A stretch of DNA of 29,983 bases from Yinghuangia elevatio (GTDB taxonomy: Bacteria > Actinomycetota > Actinomycetes > Streptomycetales > Streptomycetaceae). The stretch covers positions 1 through 29,983 of the forward strand of contig NZ_JBEZFP010000119.1 in the NCBI RefSeq assembly GCF_040649515.1. The letters run 5' to 3'. Within the stretch, counting starts at the first letter, position 1. Each line of letters opens with the position of its first letter. The position numbers and the translations under genes were made by a program. This document shows, one piece after another, positions 1 to 8,200 of the stretch. The notes under the pieces were generated by a model. That model saw only the letters and a program-made list of their open reading frames with translations, had not been told where the DNA came from and did no database searches.

Positions 1-20
1 GGGCCGCGCCTGGGGCGCCC

Positions 21-34
21 GGGGGGGGGGGGGG
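21..34. repeat. Poly-G homopolymer run of 14
   Basis: Fourteen consecutive G residues lie close to the left edge in a very G/C-rich, non-coding stretch (1-129). It may be a real homopolymer or a sequencing or assembly miscount. No gene is supported in the first 129 bases. Confidence 0.6.
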
Positions 35-129
35 CGGCCGCCCCGCCAGCGATGCGGGCGCGCGCGACAACACGGGCCGCCGGACCGGGAGTCGGGCACT
101 TCGTCCCCCGGAGCGGCAGTGAATGGACG

Positions 130-561
130 TCAGGCCACCGCGGAGCCGTACACGTGGTCGACCTTCATGGTCATCAGCACCCGGCGGTCGGACACCATGA
201 CCGACCGGTACTCGTCCCAGTCGGGGTGCTCCCCGGCGGCGCGGCGGTAGTAGTCGACCAGGGCCTCGACCTCCGGGCCGCCCGGGTCGGTGCCGGGCCC
301 GGTCAGGGTCACGGTGCCCTCGGCCGTCGCCCACTTCCAGCCGTCGGCGCTGGTGACCTCCAGGGCGGCCCTGGGGTCGCGACGCAGGTTGGCCGTCTTC
401 GCCCGGCCTTCGGTCATCGACACGTACAGCAGGCCGGACTCCGGGTCGAAGAACGGCATGACCGGTGACAACTGGGGGCGGCCGTCGGACTTGATGGTCG
501 CGAGCACACCGAGTCGGCTTTCCGCGAGCAGCGTGCGCGGGTTGAACGGTTCGGTCGTCAT
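130..561 (-). CDS. PPOX-class F420/flavin-dependent oxidoreductase
   Basis: This 143-residue protein has the size and layout of the split-barrel pyridoxamine-phosphate-oxidase-like family, in particular actinobacterial Rv1155-like F420-dependent enzymes (about 147 residues). Visible family features are the N-terminal helix followed by a beta strand ending in RPQLSPVMPF, the strand GLLYVSM, and the segment KTANLRRDPRAAL that lies at the cofactor-binding face in relatives. These proteins bind F420 or flavin and reduce small molecules, and the substrate here is unknown. The ATG start has only a weak Shine-Dalgarno sequence. The gene lies 48 bases downstream of the imine-reductase-like gene on the same strand, so it is probably the second gene of that MerR-controlled unit. 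Family assignment is firm. F420 rather than FMN as cofactor is inferred. Confidence 0.85.
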   Translation of the reverse strand: MTTEPFNPRTLLAESRLGVLATIKSDGRPQLSPVMPFFDPESGLLYVSMTEGRAKTANLRRDPRAALEVTSADGWKWATAEGTVTLTGPGTDPGGPEVEALVDYYRRAAGEHPDWDEYRSVMVSDRRVLMTMKVDHVYGSAVA

Positions 562-609
562 GTCAGAGCCAAGTCGTGGTCAGGGCCCGGCTATTCCGGG
601 CCGGTTCGG

Positions 610-1512
610 TCAGGGGTGGATTTCGGCGGGCTTGCGGAGGAGCTGGATCAGTGCGGCGTAGCCGCCGTCGCCGAGGCCTTCGGCCAGCGCCCGGTCGCCC
701 AGGGACTTGGCCAGCTTCGGAAGTTCGGCGTTGACGCCGAGGAACTCGCTCTCGTGGACCAGGTGTTCCATCGAGGCCACGTGGACGGCGAGGGAGGCGT
801 CGGCCACGGGGAACGCGTTGTCGTCGATCTGCTTGGCGTACCCCGCCAGCCAGCCGCCCACGGTCTCCAGGCCCTTCTGCGCGACGGGGGCGAAGGCAGT
901 GGCCTCGACGTTCGCCGTGCCGAGCAGCGCCGCGCCGTGCAGGAAGCCGTTGAGGATGCTCCACATCAGGCTCAGCGTGGCGGCCTCGTAGAGCGAGGCC
1001 AGGCCGTGGTCGGCGCCGAGGTAGGTCGCCTTGCCCGCGCCGAGCGCCCGCAGGGCCGCCCCGTGTTCCTCGAAGGCCGATGCCGGCCCGCTGTAGACGA
1101 TGTCGGCCGCCTCGGTGCCGATCCCGTCGGGCGACGCCGGGATCGCGCCGTCGAGATACGCCGCACCGTGCCGTGCCGCCCACGCAGCGGTGTCGCGGGC
1201 TTGCTGCGACGTACCCGAGGTCAGGTTCGCCAGGACCCGGCCGTCCAGGGTCCCGGCCAGCGGCTCGAGCAGTTCGTGCATGGCGTCGTAGTCGGTCACG
1301 CACACCACGACCAGCGGGCTTGCGGCTATCGCCGCGGCGAGCGAGTCGGCCGGGACCGCGCCCTGGGCGACGAGGGGCGCGGCCTTCGCGGACGTGCGGT
1401 TCCACACGGTCGTGGGGTGCCCCGAGCGCAGGAACGTGGCCGCCAGCGCCTGGCCCATCAGCCCCAGGCCGACGACGGTGACGGGCGTCTTGGCGGTGTC
1501 GGGCGTCTGCAT
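610..1512 (-). CDS. Imine reductase / reductive aminase-like NAD(P)-dependent oxidoreductase
   Basis: This cytosolic 300-residue protein has an N-terminal Rossmann fold (VGLGLMG at 14-20; WNRT at 37-40, typical of NADPH preference) and an all-helical C-terminal half. The blocks YLDGAI (119-124), the P-x-G-I-G loop near 128-132, DIVYSG, and GLASLYEAATLSLMW (170-184) match imine reductases and reductive aminases better than 3-hydroxyisobutyrate dehydrogenases. At the position where that family usually carries a catalytic Asp or Tyr, this protein appears to have Glu176. This is judged by eye. The ATG is preceded by a good GAGGAG ribosome site. The gene is divergent from a MerR regulator, and its promoter spacer holds the presumed operator. 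Its physiological substrate cannot be read from sequence. Similar genes are often annotated only as NAD(P)-binding proteins. Confidence 0.85.
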   Translation of the reverse strand: MQTPDTAKTPVTVVGLGLMGQALAATFLRSGHPTTVWNRTSAKAAPLVAQGAVPADSLAAAIAASPLVVVCVTDYDAMHELLEPLAGTLDGRVLANLTSGTSQQARDTAAWAARHGAAYLDGAIPASPDGIGTEAADIVYSGPASAFEEHGAALRALGAGKATYLGADHGLASLYEAATLSLMWSILNGFLHGAALLGTANVEATAFAPVAQKGLETVGGWLAGYAKQIDDNAFPVADASLAVHVASMEHLVHESEFLGVNAELPKLAKSLGDRALAEGLGDGGYAALIQLLRKPAEIHP

Positions 1513-1553
1513 TTTTTGCTCCTCGAAACGGGTCGGTGGGAAGCCTTGGAGGG

Positions 1554-1585
1554 ATCTTCGACGTTCACACCGGTATGAAGGTCAA
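1554..1585 (-). promoter_or_regulatory. MerR-type promoter/operator for the imine-reductase-like gene
   Basis: On the minus strand a -35-like TTGACC (1585-1580) is followed after 20 bases by a weak -10-like GAAGAT. Inside the spacer lies the 16-bp near-perfect palindrome TTCATACCGGTGTGAA (1579-1564), with one mismatched pair. An over-long spacer of 19-20 bp carrying the dyad is the hallmark of promoters that MerR proteins activate by DNA twisting. The MerR gene starts 19 bases to the right of the palindrome, so it is probably autoregulated from the same site. The -10 match is weak. Confidence 0.65.
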
Positions 1586-1597
1586 GGAGGGAGACAC

Positions 1598-1963
1598 ATG
1601 CTCATCGGGGAGCTGAGCCGGCGCACCGGCGTGCACGCGCACCAACTGCGCTACTACGAGGCTCAGGGGCTGTTGGAGCCGGGCCGGGGGACGAACGGCT
1701 ATCGCGAGTACTCCGACGACGCCCTGGTGACGGTGACCCAGATCCGGGCGCTGCTGGAAGCCGGGCTCTCGACCGACGACATCCGCTACCTGCTGCCCTG
1801 CGCGTCGGGGGCCGGCCCCGACCTCGCCGCCTGCCCGGAGTTGCTGGACCTCCTGCGCGGGCGCCTCCAGGGCATCGAGGAGCGCATGGACGTCCTCGCA
1901 CGGACCCGGCAGGCGCTCAGCGGCTACATCAACGCCACCGAACGGGCGTTGACGCCGAGCTGA
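1598..1963 (+). CDS. MerR family transcriptional regulator
   Basis: This 121-residue regulator has an N-terminal winged helix-turn-helix (about 1-68) with the family signatures IGELSRRTGVHAHQLRYYE and GYREYSDDAL, followed by a dimerisation coiled coil (about 80-110). Two cysteines, Cys68 and Cys79, lie at the hinge between the DNA-binding domain and the coil, the region where metal- or redox-sensing MerR proteins bind their signal. The spacing is not that of CueR, ZntR or SoxR, so the effector is unknown. The ATG has a strong AAGGAGGG ribosome site. The gene diverges from the imine-reductase-like gene and converges on narI with 26 bases between stops. It most likely controls the oxidoreductase pair to its left rather than the nar operon. 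Confidence 0.92.
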   Translation: MLIGELSRRTGVHAHQLRYYEAQGLLEPGRGTNGYREYSDDALVTVTQIRALLEAGLSTDDIRYLLPCASGAGPDLAACPELLDLLRGRLQGIEERMDVLARTRQALSGYINATERALTPS

Positions 1964-1989
1964 GCCGGGCACCGAGCCACCGGAGCCGG

Positions 1990-2727
1990 TCAGGAGTCGA
2001 CGCGGTCCCAGCCGCGGCGTGGGGGTCGTGCGGCCAACTGCTGCGGGTCGCGGGAGCGGTAGACCAGGTACGGGCGGAACAGGTACTTCACCGGGGCGCT
2101 GAACGCGTGCACGAGGCGGGTGAACGGCAGCAGGGCGAACAGCACGAACGCCAGCACGGCGTGCACGTGGAACGCGAGCGGCGCCTCGGCCATCAGGTCG
2201 ACGTCGGGCCGGAAGATGAACAGCGAGCGGAACCACGGCGACACGGTCTCGCGGTAGTTGTAGGTGTTCCCGAATCCGTTCTCGATCAGCGTGGTGGCGA
2301 GTCCGGCGAGGATCGTGGCCGCGAGCGAGACGTACATCAGCTTGTCGTTGCGCGTCGTGGCCAGGAACACCGGCCCGGTCGTGCGTCGGCGCCAGATGAG
2401 CAGGCCGATGCCCACGACCGTGGCGAGGCCGGCGACGAGGCCGAGCGACATCGCCAGGACGTGGTACACGTGTTCGCTCACGCCCACGGCATCGGTCCAG
2501 CCCTGCGGGATCAGCAGGCCCATCACGTGTCCGGCGAACACGAACAGCAGACCGTAGTGGAACAGCGGGCTGGCGATGCGCAGCAGGCGCGACTCGTACA
2601 ACTCGGAGGAGCGCGTGGTCCATCCGAACTTGTCGTAGCGGTAGCGCCAGTACGTCCCGGCGATGAGTAATGCTGCGCTGACGTACGGGAGGACGCCCCA
2701 CAGCATCACGTCGGCGGTGGATGTCAC
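1990..2727 (-). CDS. narI: Respiratory nitrate reductase gamma subunit (cytochrome b)
   Basis: This 245-residue integral membrane subunit takes electrons from quinol and passes them through two b haems to NarH. About five membrane helices are visible. Candidate haem ligands are His57, His67, His187/His189 and His207, matching the spacing of E. coli NarI His56/66/187/205. The conserved motif YNYRETVSPWFRSLF precedes the last helix pair, and FTRLVHAFSAPVKYL is diagnostic. The chosen GTG start overlaps the narJ stop as GTGA, and an in-frame ATG seven codons on is an alternative. It is the last gene of narGHJI. The slight length excess over E. coli (225) lies in the polar C-terminal tail. Confidence 0.95.
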   Translation of the reverse strand: MTSTADVMLWGVLPYVSAALLIAGTYWRYRYDKFGWTTRSSELYESRLLRIASPLFHYGLLFVFAGHVMGLLIPQGWTDAVGVSEHVYHVLAMSLGLVAGLATVVGIGLLIWRRRTTGPVFLATTRNDKLMYVSLAATILAGLATTLIENGFGNTYNYRETVSPWFRSLFIFRPDVDLMAEAPLAFHVHAVLAFVLFALLPFTRLVHAFSAPVKYLFRPYLVYRSRDPQQLAARPPRRGWDRVDS

Positions 2728-3476
2728 CGGGGTCCTCCCGTGACGGGGGTCGGGAACGGCAGGTCGACGACGCGGCCGCCGGGCGCGCTCGGCGGAGCGG
2801 GCATGTCCGGGGTTCCCGGCATCGGGCCGTACGGCTCCAGGCCGACGTCCTCGCGTGCCGGTCCGTTCGTCGCGAGTGCGCGGGCCTGGGCCTCGTCGGC
2901 CGGGGTCGGGCCCGGCAGGGTGGCGCAGACCGCGTCCAGGAGCAACGCGTACGGGGTGGCCGCCTCGGTGAGCGCGATCCGCAGGAGTTCGAGGCCGGCC
3001 CGGTGCTCGGCGAGCAGCCGGGTGCCCTCCCGCGGATCGCGGGCCGCGAACTCGAGGACCGCGGGCAGGAAGTCGGGGAGTTCGGCGGTGTCCGCCGAGC
3101 CGTCGAACGACCAGCCGGCCGTCCGGTAGCGCTCCTTCAGCCGGACCAGGGCCATGCCGCGCCGGCGCGTGTCGCCGTCGGTCCACCAGGTCAGGTGGAG
3201 GCAGCGCCGGTTCTGCTGGTCGAACGTCGCGACGTAGTGCTCGGCGAGTTCACGTTCGGGCGTCGCCGCGGCGCGCGACGCGAAGGCCAGGGCGGCGTCC
3301 CGGGAGGCGTGCGGCGGGAGCGAGGCGAGGGCCTCGACGATCAGTGGAAGGCGGTCGCGGAGGTCGGCGTCCGGGTAGTCGAGGAGGAGCGCGGAGGCCT
3401 GGCGTACGGCGGCGGTCTCCCGCGGGCCGGGAAGGGCGGCCGGGGACGCGTCCCCGAGGCGGCGCAGGCGTCTCAC
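2724..3476 (-). CDS. narJ: Nitrate reductase molybdenum cofactor assembly chaperone
   Basis: NarJ is a soluble chaperone of the TorD/DmsD fold that binds apo-NarG and allows insertion of the Mo-bisMGD cofactor and membrane docking. It is not part of the final enzyme. The 250-residue protein shows the family signature DYPDADL near residues 32-38, the helix ending in LTWWTDGDTRRRGMAL, and the PDFLPAVLEFA helix. It is mostly helical and has a low-complexity Pro/Gly/Ala tail. The GTG start overlaps the narH stop as GTGA and its own stop overlaps narI as GTGA, so the three are translationally coupled. Confidence 0.93.
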   Translation of the reverse strand: MRRLRRLGDASPAALPGPRETAAVRQASALLLDYPDADLRDRLPLIVEALASLPPHASRDAALAFASRAAATPERELAEHYVATFDQQNRRCLHLTWWTDGDTRRRGMALVRLKERYRTAGWSFDGSADTAELPDFLPAVLEFAARDPREGTRLLAEHRAGLELLRIALTEAATPYALLLDAVCATLPGPTPADEAQARALATNGPAREDVGLEPYGPMPGTPDMPAPPSAPGGRVVDLPFPTPVTGGPR

Positions 3477-5251
3477 CGGGCCCCGCCTTCCGGCCCTGCA
3501 GGCCCGCCAGGCGTGGCAGCCTCGCCCGGCTCGCCCGGCCCGGCACGTCCGCGGGGCCCGTCGCCGCCTGCCTCGGCATCGGCGCGTTCGCGGGCGCCGG
3601 CCGGGCCAGAGGCGGGGAACAGGCCGTCCGGACGCCCGTTGCCGTCCCAGTTCAGCAGGTTGACGCGCGTGCGTGCGGTGTCGGCGGGCGCGTCGGCGGA
3701 CGCCCGGTCGCGCAGCACGTGGAAGTTCTCGACCGATGCAGGCGCGAGGCGTCCGGAGGCCTCGCCGAACGGCCCCGAGCCGCCCATGCCCGGCCCGTCC
3801 GTGTAGTCGAGGCTGCACCCGTGGTCGAGCACGGACTCCTCCAGGGCCGCGGCGTCGCCGACCGCCGCGGTCGGAATCACGTACCGGTCCTCGTACTTCG
3901 CAATCGCCAGCAGCCGGTACATCTCCTCGATCTCCTCCGCCGTCATGCCGACCGCGGTGGCGATCGACGCGTCGGGCGGCTCGCCGAGGTTGGCGCGGCG
4001 CATGTGGGCGCGCATCGCGGCGAGTTTGCGCAGGCTCGCCTCCACCGGCCGTACGTCGCCCGCGGTGAACAGTTCGGCCAGGTACTCCACGGGGATCCGC
4101 AGCGTCTCGATCGCGCCGAACAGGTTCCCCTCGTCCTCGCCGTCGTGCCCGGTGGCCGCGAGGGCGTCCACGACCGGGGAGAGCGGCGGGATGTACCAGA
4201 CCATCGGCATGGTGCGGTACTCCGGATGCAGCGGCAGCGCGATCCGGTAGTCCTTGATGAGCCGGTGCACCGGCGAACGGCGGGCGGCCTCCATCCAGTC
4301 GAACGGGATGCCCGCGCGCTCCGCCTCGCGCCCGACCTCCGGATCGTGCGGATCGAGGAAGACGTCCAACTGTGCCTCGTACAGCGCGTGTTCGTCGGGT
4401 GTCGCGGCCGCCGCAAGTACGGCGTCCGCGTCGTAGAGCATCACCCCGAGGTAGCGCAGCCGCCCCACACACGTCTCGGAGCACACGGTCGGCAGCCCGA
4501 CTTCGAGCCGCGGGTAGCAGAGCGTGCACTTCTCGGCCTTGCCGGTGCGGTGGTTGAAGTAGACCTTCTTGTACGGGCACCCGGTCACGCACATGCGCCA
4601 CCCGCGGCACTGGTCCTGGTCGACCAGCACGATGCCGTCCTCGGCGCGCTTGTACATCGCGCCCGACGGGCAGCTCGCGACACACGACGGGTTGAGGCAG
4701 TGCTCGCAGATGCGCGGCAGGTAGAACATGTAGGCCTGCTCGTACTGCAGCCGTACGTCGCGCGACACCTTGGCCAGCACGACGTCGTCGGCCCCGTGCT
4801 CCGGCATGCCGCCGAGGTTGTCGTCCCAGTTCGCCGACCACGTGATGTCGAGCTGCTTGCCGCTGATGAGCGACCGCGGCGCGGCCACCGGGAAGTCGGA
4901 CCCGGCGGGCGCGTCGGTGAGGTTCTTGTAGTCGTACGTCCAGGGCTCGTAGTAGTCGCCGATGTTCGGCAGCACCGGGTTGCTGAAGATCGTGGCGAGC
5001 TTCTTGAACCGGCCCCCGGCCTTGAGCTTGAGCCGTCCGCGCCGGTTGAGCTCCCACCCGCCGCGCCAGCGCTCCTGGTCCTCGTGGCGGCGCGGATACC
5101 CCTGTCCCGGCCGGGTCTCCACGTTGTTGAACCAGGCGTACTCGACGCCGCCGCGGTTGGTCCACGCCTGCTTGCAGGTGACCGAGCAGGTATGGCAGCC
5201 GATGCACTTGTCGAGGTTCATGACCATGGCGATCTGGGCCATCAAGCGCAT
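3473..5251 (-). CDS. narH: Respiratory nitrate reductase beta subunit (Fe-S)
   Basis: NarH carries four Fe-S clusters that wire NarI to NarG on the cytoplasmic face. All ligands expected from E. coli NarH can be placed: Cys16/19/22/26, Cys182/185/190/194, Cys215/221/225 with Trp218 in place of a fourth Cys (the [3Fe-4S] site), and Cys242/245/257/261. From the second group on the numbering is shifted by about two residues. The ATG start shares one base with the narG stop (TGATG) and has an AGGAGGT ribosome site, and it matches the known N-terminus of the family. At 592 residues it is about 80 longer than E. coli NarH. Part of the excess is a Gly/Pro/Ala/Glu-rich tail after the conserved VNLLNWDGNG segment. 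Confidence 0.96.
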   Translation of the reverse strand: MRLMAQIAMVMNLDKCIGCHTCSVTCKQAWTNRGGVEYAWFNNVETRPGQGYPRRHEDQERWRGGWELNRRGRLKLKAGGRFKKLATIFSNPVLPNIGDYYEPWTYDYKNLTDAPAGSDFPVAAPRSLISGKQLDITWSANWDDNLGGMPEHGADDVVLAKVSRDVRLQYEQAYMFYLPRICEHCLNPSCVASCPSGAMYKRAEDGIVLVDQDQCRGWRMCVTGCPYKKVYFNHRTGKAEKCTLCYPRLEVGLPTVCSETCVGRLRYLGVMLYDADAVLAAAATPDEHALYEAQLDVFLDPHDPEVGREAERAGIPFDWMEAARRSPVHRLIKDYRIALPLHPEYRTMPMVWYIPPLSPVVDALAATGHDGEDEGNLFGAIETLRIPVEYLAELFTAGDVRPVEASLRKLAAMRAHMRRANLGEPPDASIATAVGMTAEEIEEMYRLLAIAKYEDRYVIPTAAVGDAAALEESVLDHGCSLDYTDGPGMGGSGPFGEASGRLAPASVENFHVLRDRASADAPADTARTRVNLLNWDGNGRPDGLFPASGPAGARERADAEAGGDGPRGRAGPGEPGEAATPGGPAGPEGGAR

Positions 5252-8200
5252 CAGTACCGCACCTCCTGGGAACGGCGGCGGATCACGGTGACCTCGTCGC
5301 GCTGGTTTCCGGTGGGGCCGAAGTAGTTGAACGCGAAGGACAGTTGCGCGTACCCGCCGATCAGGTGCGACGGCTTCAGCAGCAGACGGGTGAGGGAGTT
5401 GTGGATGCCGCCGCGGCGCCCGGTCGTCTCGCTCTTGGGCACCGCGATCGTGCGCTCCTGCGCGTGGTGCATGTAGACGGTGCCGGTCGGCATGCGGTGC
5501 GAGACGACCGCGCGCGCGACCACCACGCCGTTGCGGTTGACCGCCTCGATCCAATCGTTGTCGCGTACGCCGATCGCCGCCGCGTCGTCGACCGACATCC
5601 ACACCGTCTGCCCGCCGCGCGACAGCGACAGCATGAACAGGTTGTCCTGGTACTCGGAGTGGATCGACCACTTGTTGTGCGGCGTCAAGTACCGCACGGT
5701 CACCTGGCGTTCGCCGTCCGGGCCGATGCGTGGCTCGCCGAACAGGCGGTGCATGTCGAGCGGTGGACGGTAGACCGGCAGGCACTCGCCGAGTTCCTGC
5801 ATCCAGTCGTGGTCGAGGAAGAAGTGCTGGCGCCCGGTCAGCGTGTGCCAGGGTTTCAGGCGCTCGACGTTGACCGTGAACGCCGTGTAGCGCCGCCCGC
5901 CGGTCTCGCTGCCGGACCATTCGGGGGAGGTGATGACGGGCACCGGCGCCGCCTGGGTCTCGGCGTACGTGATGCGTTTGCCCTCGTTGTCCCGTGCGAG
6001 GTCGGCGAGTTCCCGCCCGACGCGGCGTTCCAGCGTCTCGAACCCCTGCACGGCCAGCCGCCCGTTGGTGGTGCCCGACAGTGCGAGGATCGTGTCGCAG
6101 GCCTTGACCGCCGTGTCGAGCAGCGGGCGCCCGGCGGCGACACCGTACGCCGCCGGCGCGGCACCGTGGCGCGCGGTGAGGTCGGCGACCTCCTCGGACA
6201 CGTCGAAGGTGACCCCTTTGGTCGCCACGCCGAGCTTGTCGACGAGCGGACCCAGCGTCGCCATCTTGGCCGCGACGGCGCCGTAGTCCCGTTCCACCAC
6301 GGTCAGTTGCGGCATCGTCTTGCCGGGGATCGGCACCGCGTCGCCGGTACGCCAGTCCGGCACCGTGCCGCCGGGCTGCGCCACCTCCCCGGGGGTGTCG
6401 TGCAGCAGCGCGGTGGCGACCAGGTCGTGGCGTACGCCCAGATGGGTGGCGGCGAGCTCGGAGAACCGCCGCGCGAGGGCGTGGAACGCGTCGAAGTCGC
6501 TGCGTGCCTGCCAGGGCGGTCCGACGGCGGCGGTGAACGAGTGCACGAAGGGGTGCATGTCGGTCGAGGACAGGTCGGCCTTCTCGTACCACGTCGCGGC
6601 GGGCAGGACGATGTCCGACAGCAGCGTCGTCGACGTCATCCGGAAGTCCAGCGACAACAGCAGGTCGAGCTTGCCCTCGGGGGCTTCGTCGCGCCATTTC
6701 ACGTCGCGCGGACGGGCGTTCGGCGGCGCCTCGGCCGCGCGCAGGTTGTCGTGCGTGCCCAGCAGATGCCGCAGGAAGTACTCGTCGCCCTTGGCCGACG
6801 AGCCGAGCAGATTGGCGCGCCACACGGTCAGCACGCGCGGCCAGTTCTCCGGCGCGTCAGGGTCCTCGCAGGCGAACCCCAGGCGCCCGGAGGTGAGTTC
6901 GTCGACGACGTGGTCCGCGGGATCGCGTCCCGAGGCCATCGCCTCGTCGGCGAGGTCGAGGGGGTTGCGGTCGAACGTCGGGTAGGAGGGCATCCAGCCG
7001 AGCCGCGCGGACTGCGCCAGTACGTCCGCCGCGGTCATCCCCGCGAAGCGGCCCTCGCCCAGCGGGGACGCCAGCACGTCCGCGCCGAAGCCGTCGTACC
7101 GCCATTGGTCGGTGTTGAGGAACCAGTACGCCGTGCCGATCATCTGCCGGGGCGGGCGCCCCCAGTCGCCGGCGCCCGCGAGAGTCGCCCACCCGGTCAC
7201 CGGGCGGCACTTCTCCTGGCCCACGTAGTGCGCCCAGCCGCCGCCGTTGCGGCCCTGGCAGCCGGTCAGCGCCAGCAGCGCGAGGAACGCGCGGTAGATC
7301 GTCTCGGAGTGGAACCAGTGGTTTGTGCCCGCGCCCATCAGGATCATGCAGCGGCCCTGCGACTTCTCGGCCGTGTCGGCGAACTCCCGGGCGATCTTGA
7401 CGGCCCGGGCCGCGGGGACCGAGGTCAGCGACTCCTGCCAGGCTGGGGTGCCCGGCGCCTCGGCGTCGTCGTAGCCGCGCGGCCACGCCCCGGGCAGGCC
7501 TTCGCGGGCGACGCCGTACTGCGCCAGCAGCAGATCGAAGACGGTGGTGACCAGCGGCCCGCCCTCGCGCAGCCGCACGGCCGGGACGCCGCGCCGCAGC
7601 ACGTCGCCCGAGCCGTCCGCGGTGTCGAAGCGCGGCAGATGGACCTCGACGCCCTCCGCGCGCTCGTCCTGATGGAAGGTCAGGCGCGGGGTGACCCCGC
7701 CCAGGTCGAGGTTCCAACGGCCTTCGGAGTCCGGTGCCCAGCGGTCGCCGAGCGTGCCGTTCGGCACGACCGGAGAGCCGGTGGCGTCGTCGACCAGGAC
7801 CGTGCGCCACTCGGAGTGCGTGGCCGAGGCGTGCGCGCCGCCCAGGTCGCTCGCGCGCAGGAACTTGTCGGGCACCAGCCCGCCGTCCTTCTCACGGAGC
7901 GTCACCAGGAACGGCAGGTCGGTGTACGCGCGCACGTAGTCCATGAAGAACGGCACTTGGCGCTCGACGAAGTACTCGCGCAGCAGCACGTGGCCCATCG
8001 CCATCGCCAACGCGCCGTCCGTCCCCGGATGCGGATGCAGCCATTCGTCGGCGAACTTGGCGTTGTCCGCGTAGTCGGGCGCGACCACCACGACTTTCTG
8101 GCCCCGGTAGCGCGCCTCCGCCATCCAGTGCGCGTCCGGCGTGCGCGTGACCGGCACGTTCGAGCCCCACATGATCAGGTACGCGGCGTCCCACCAGTCG

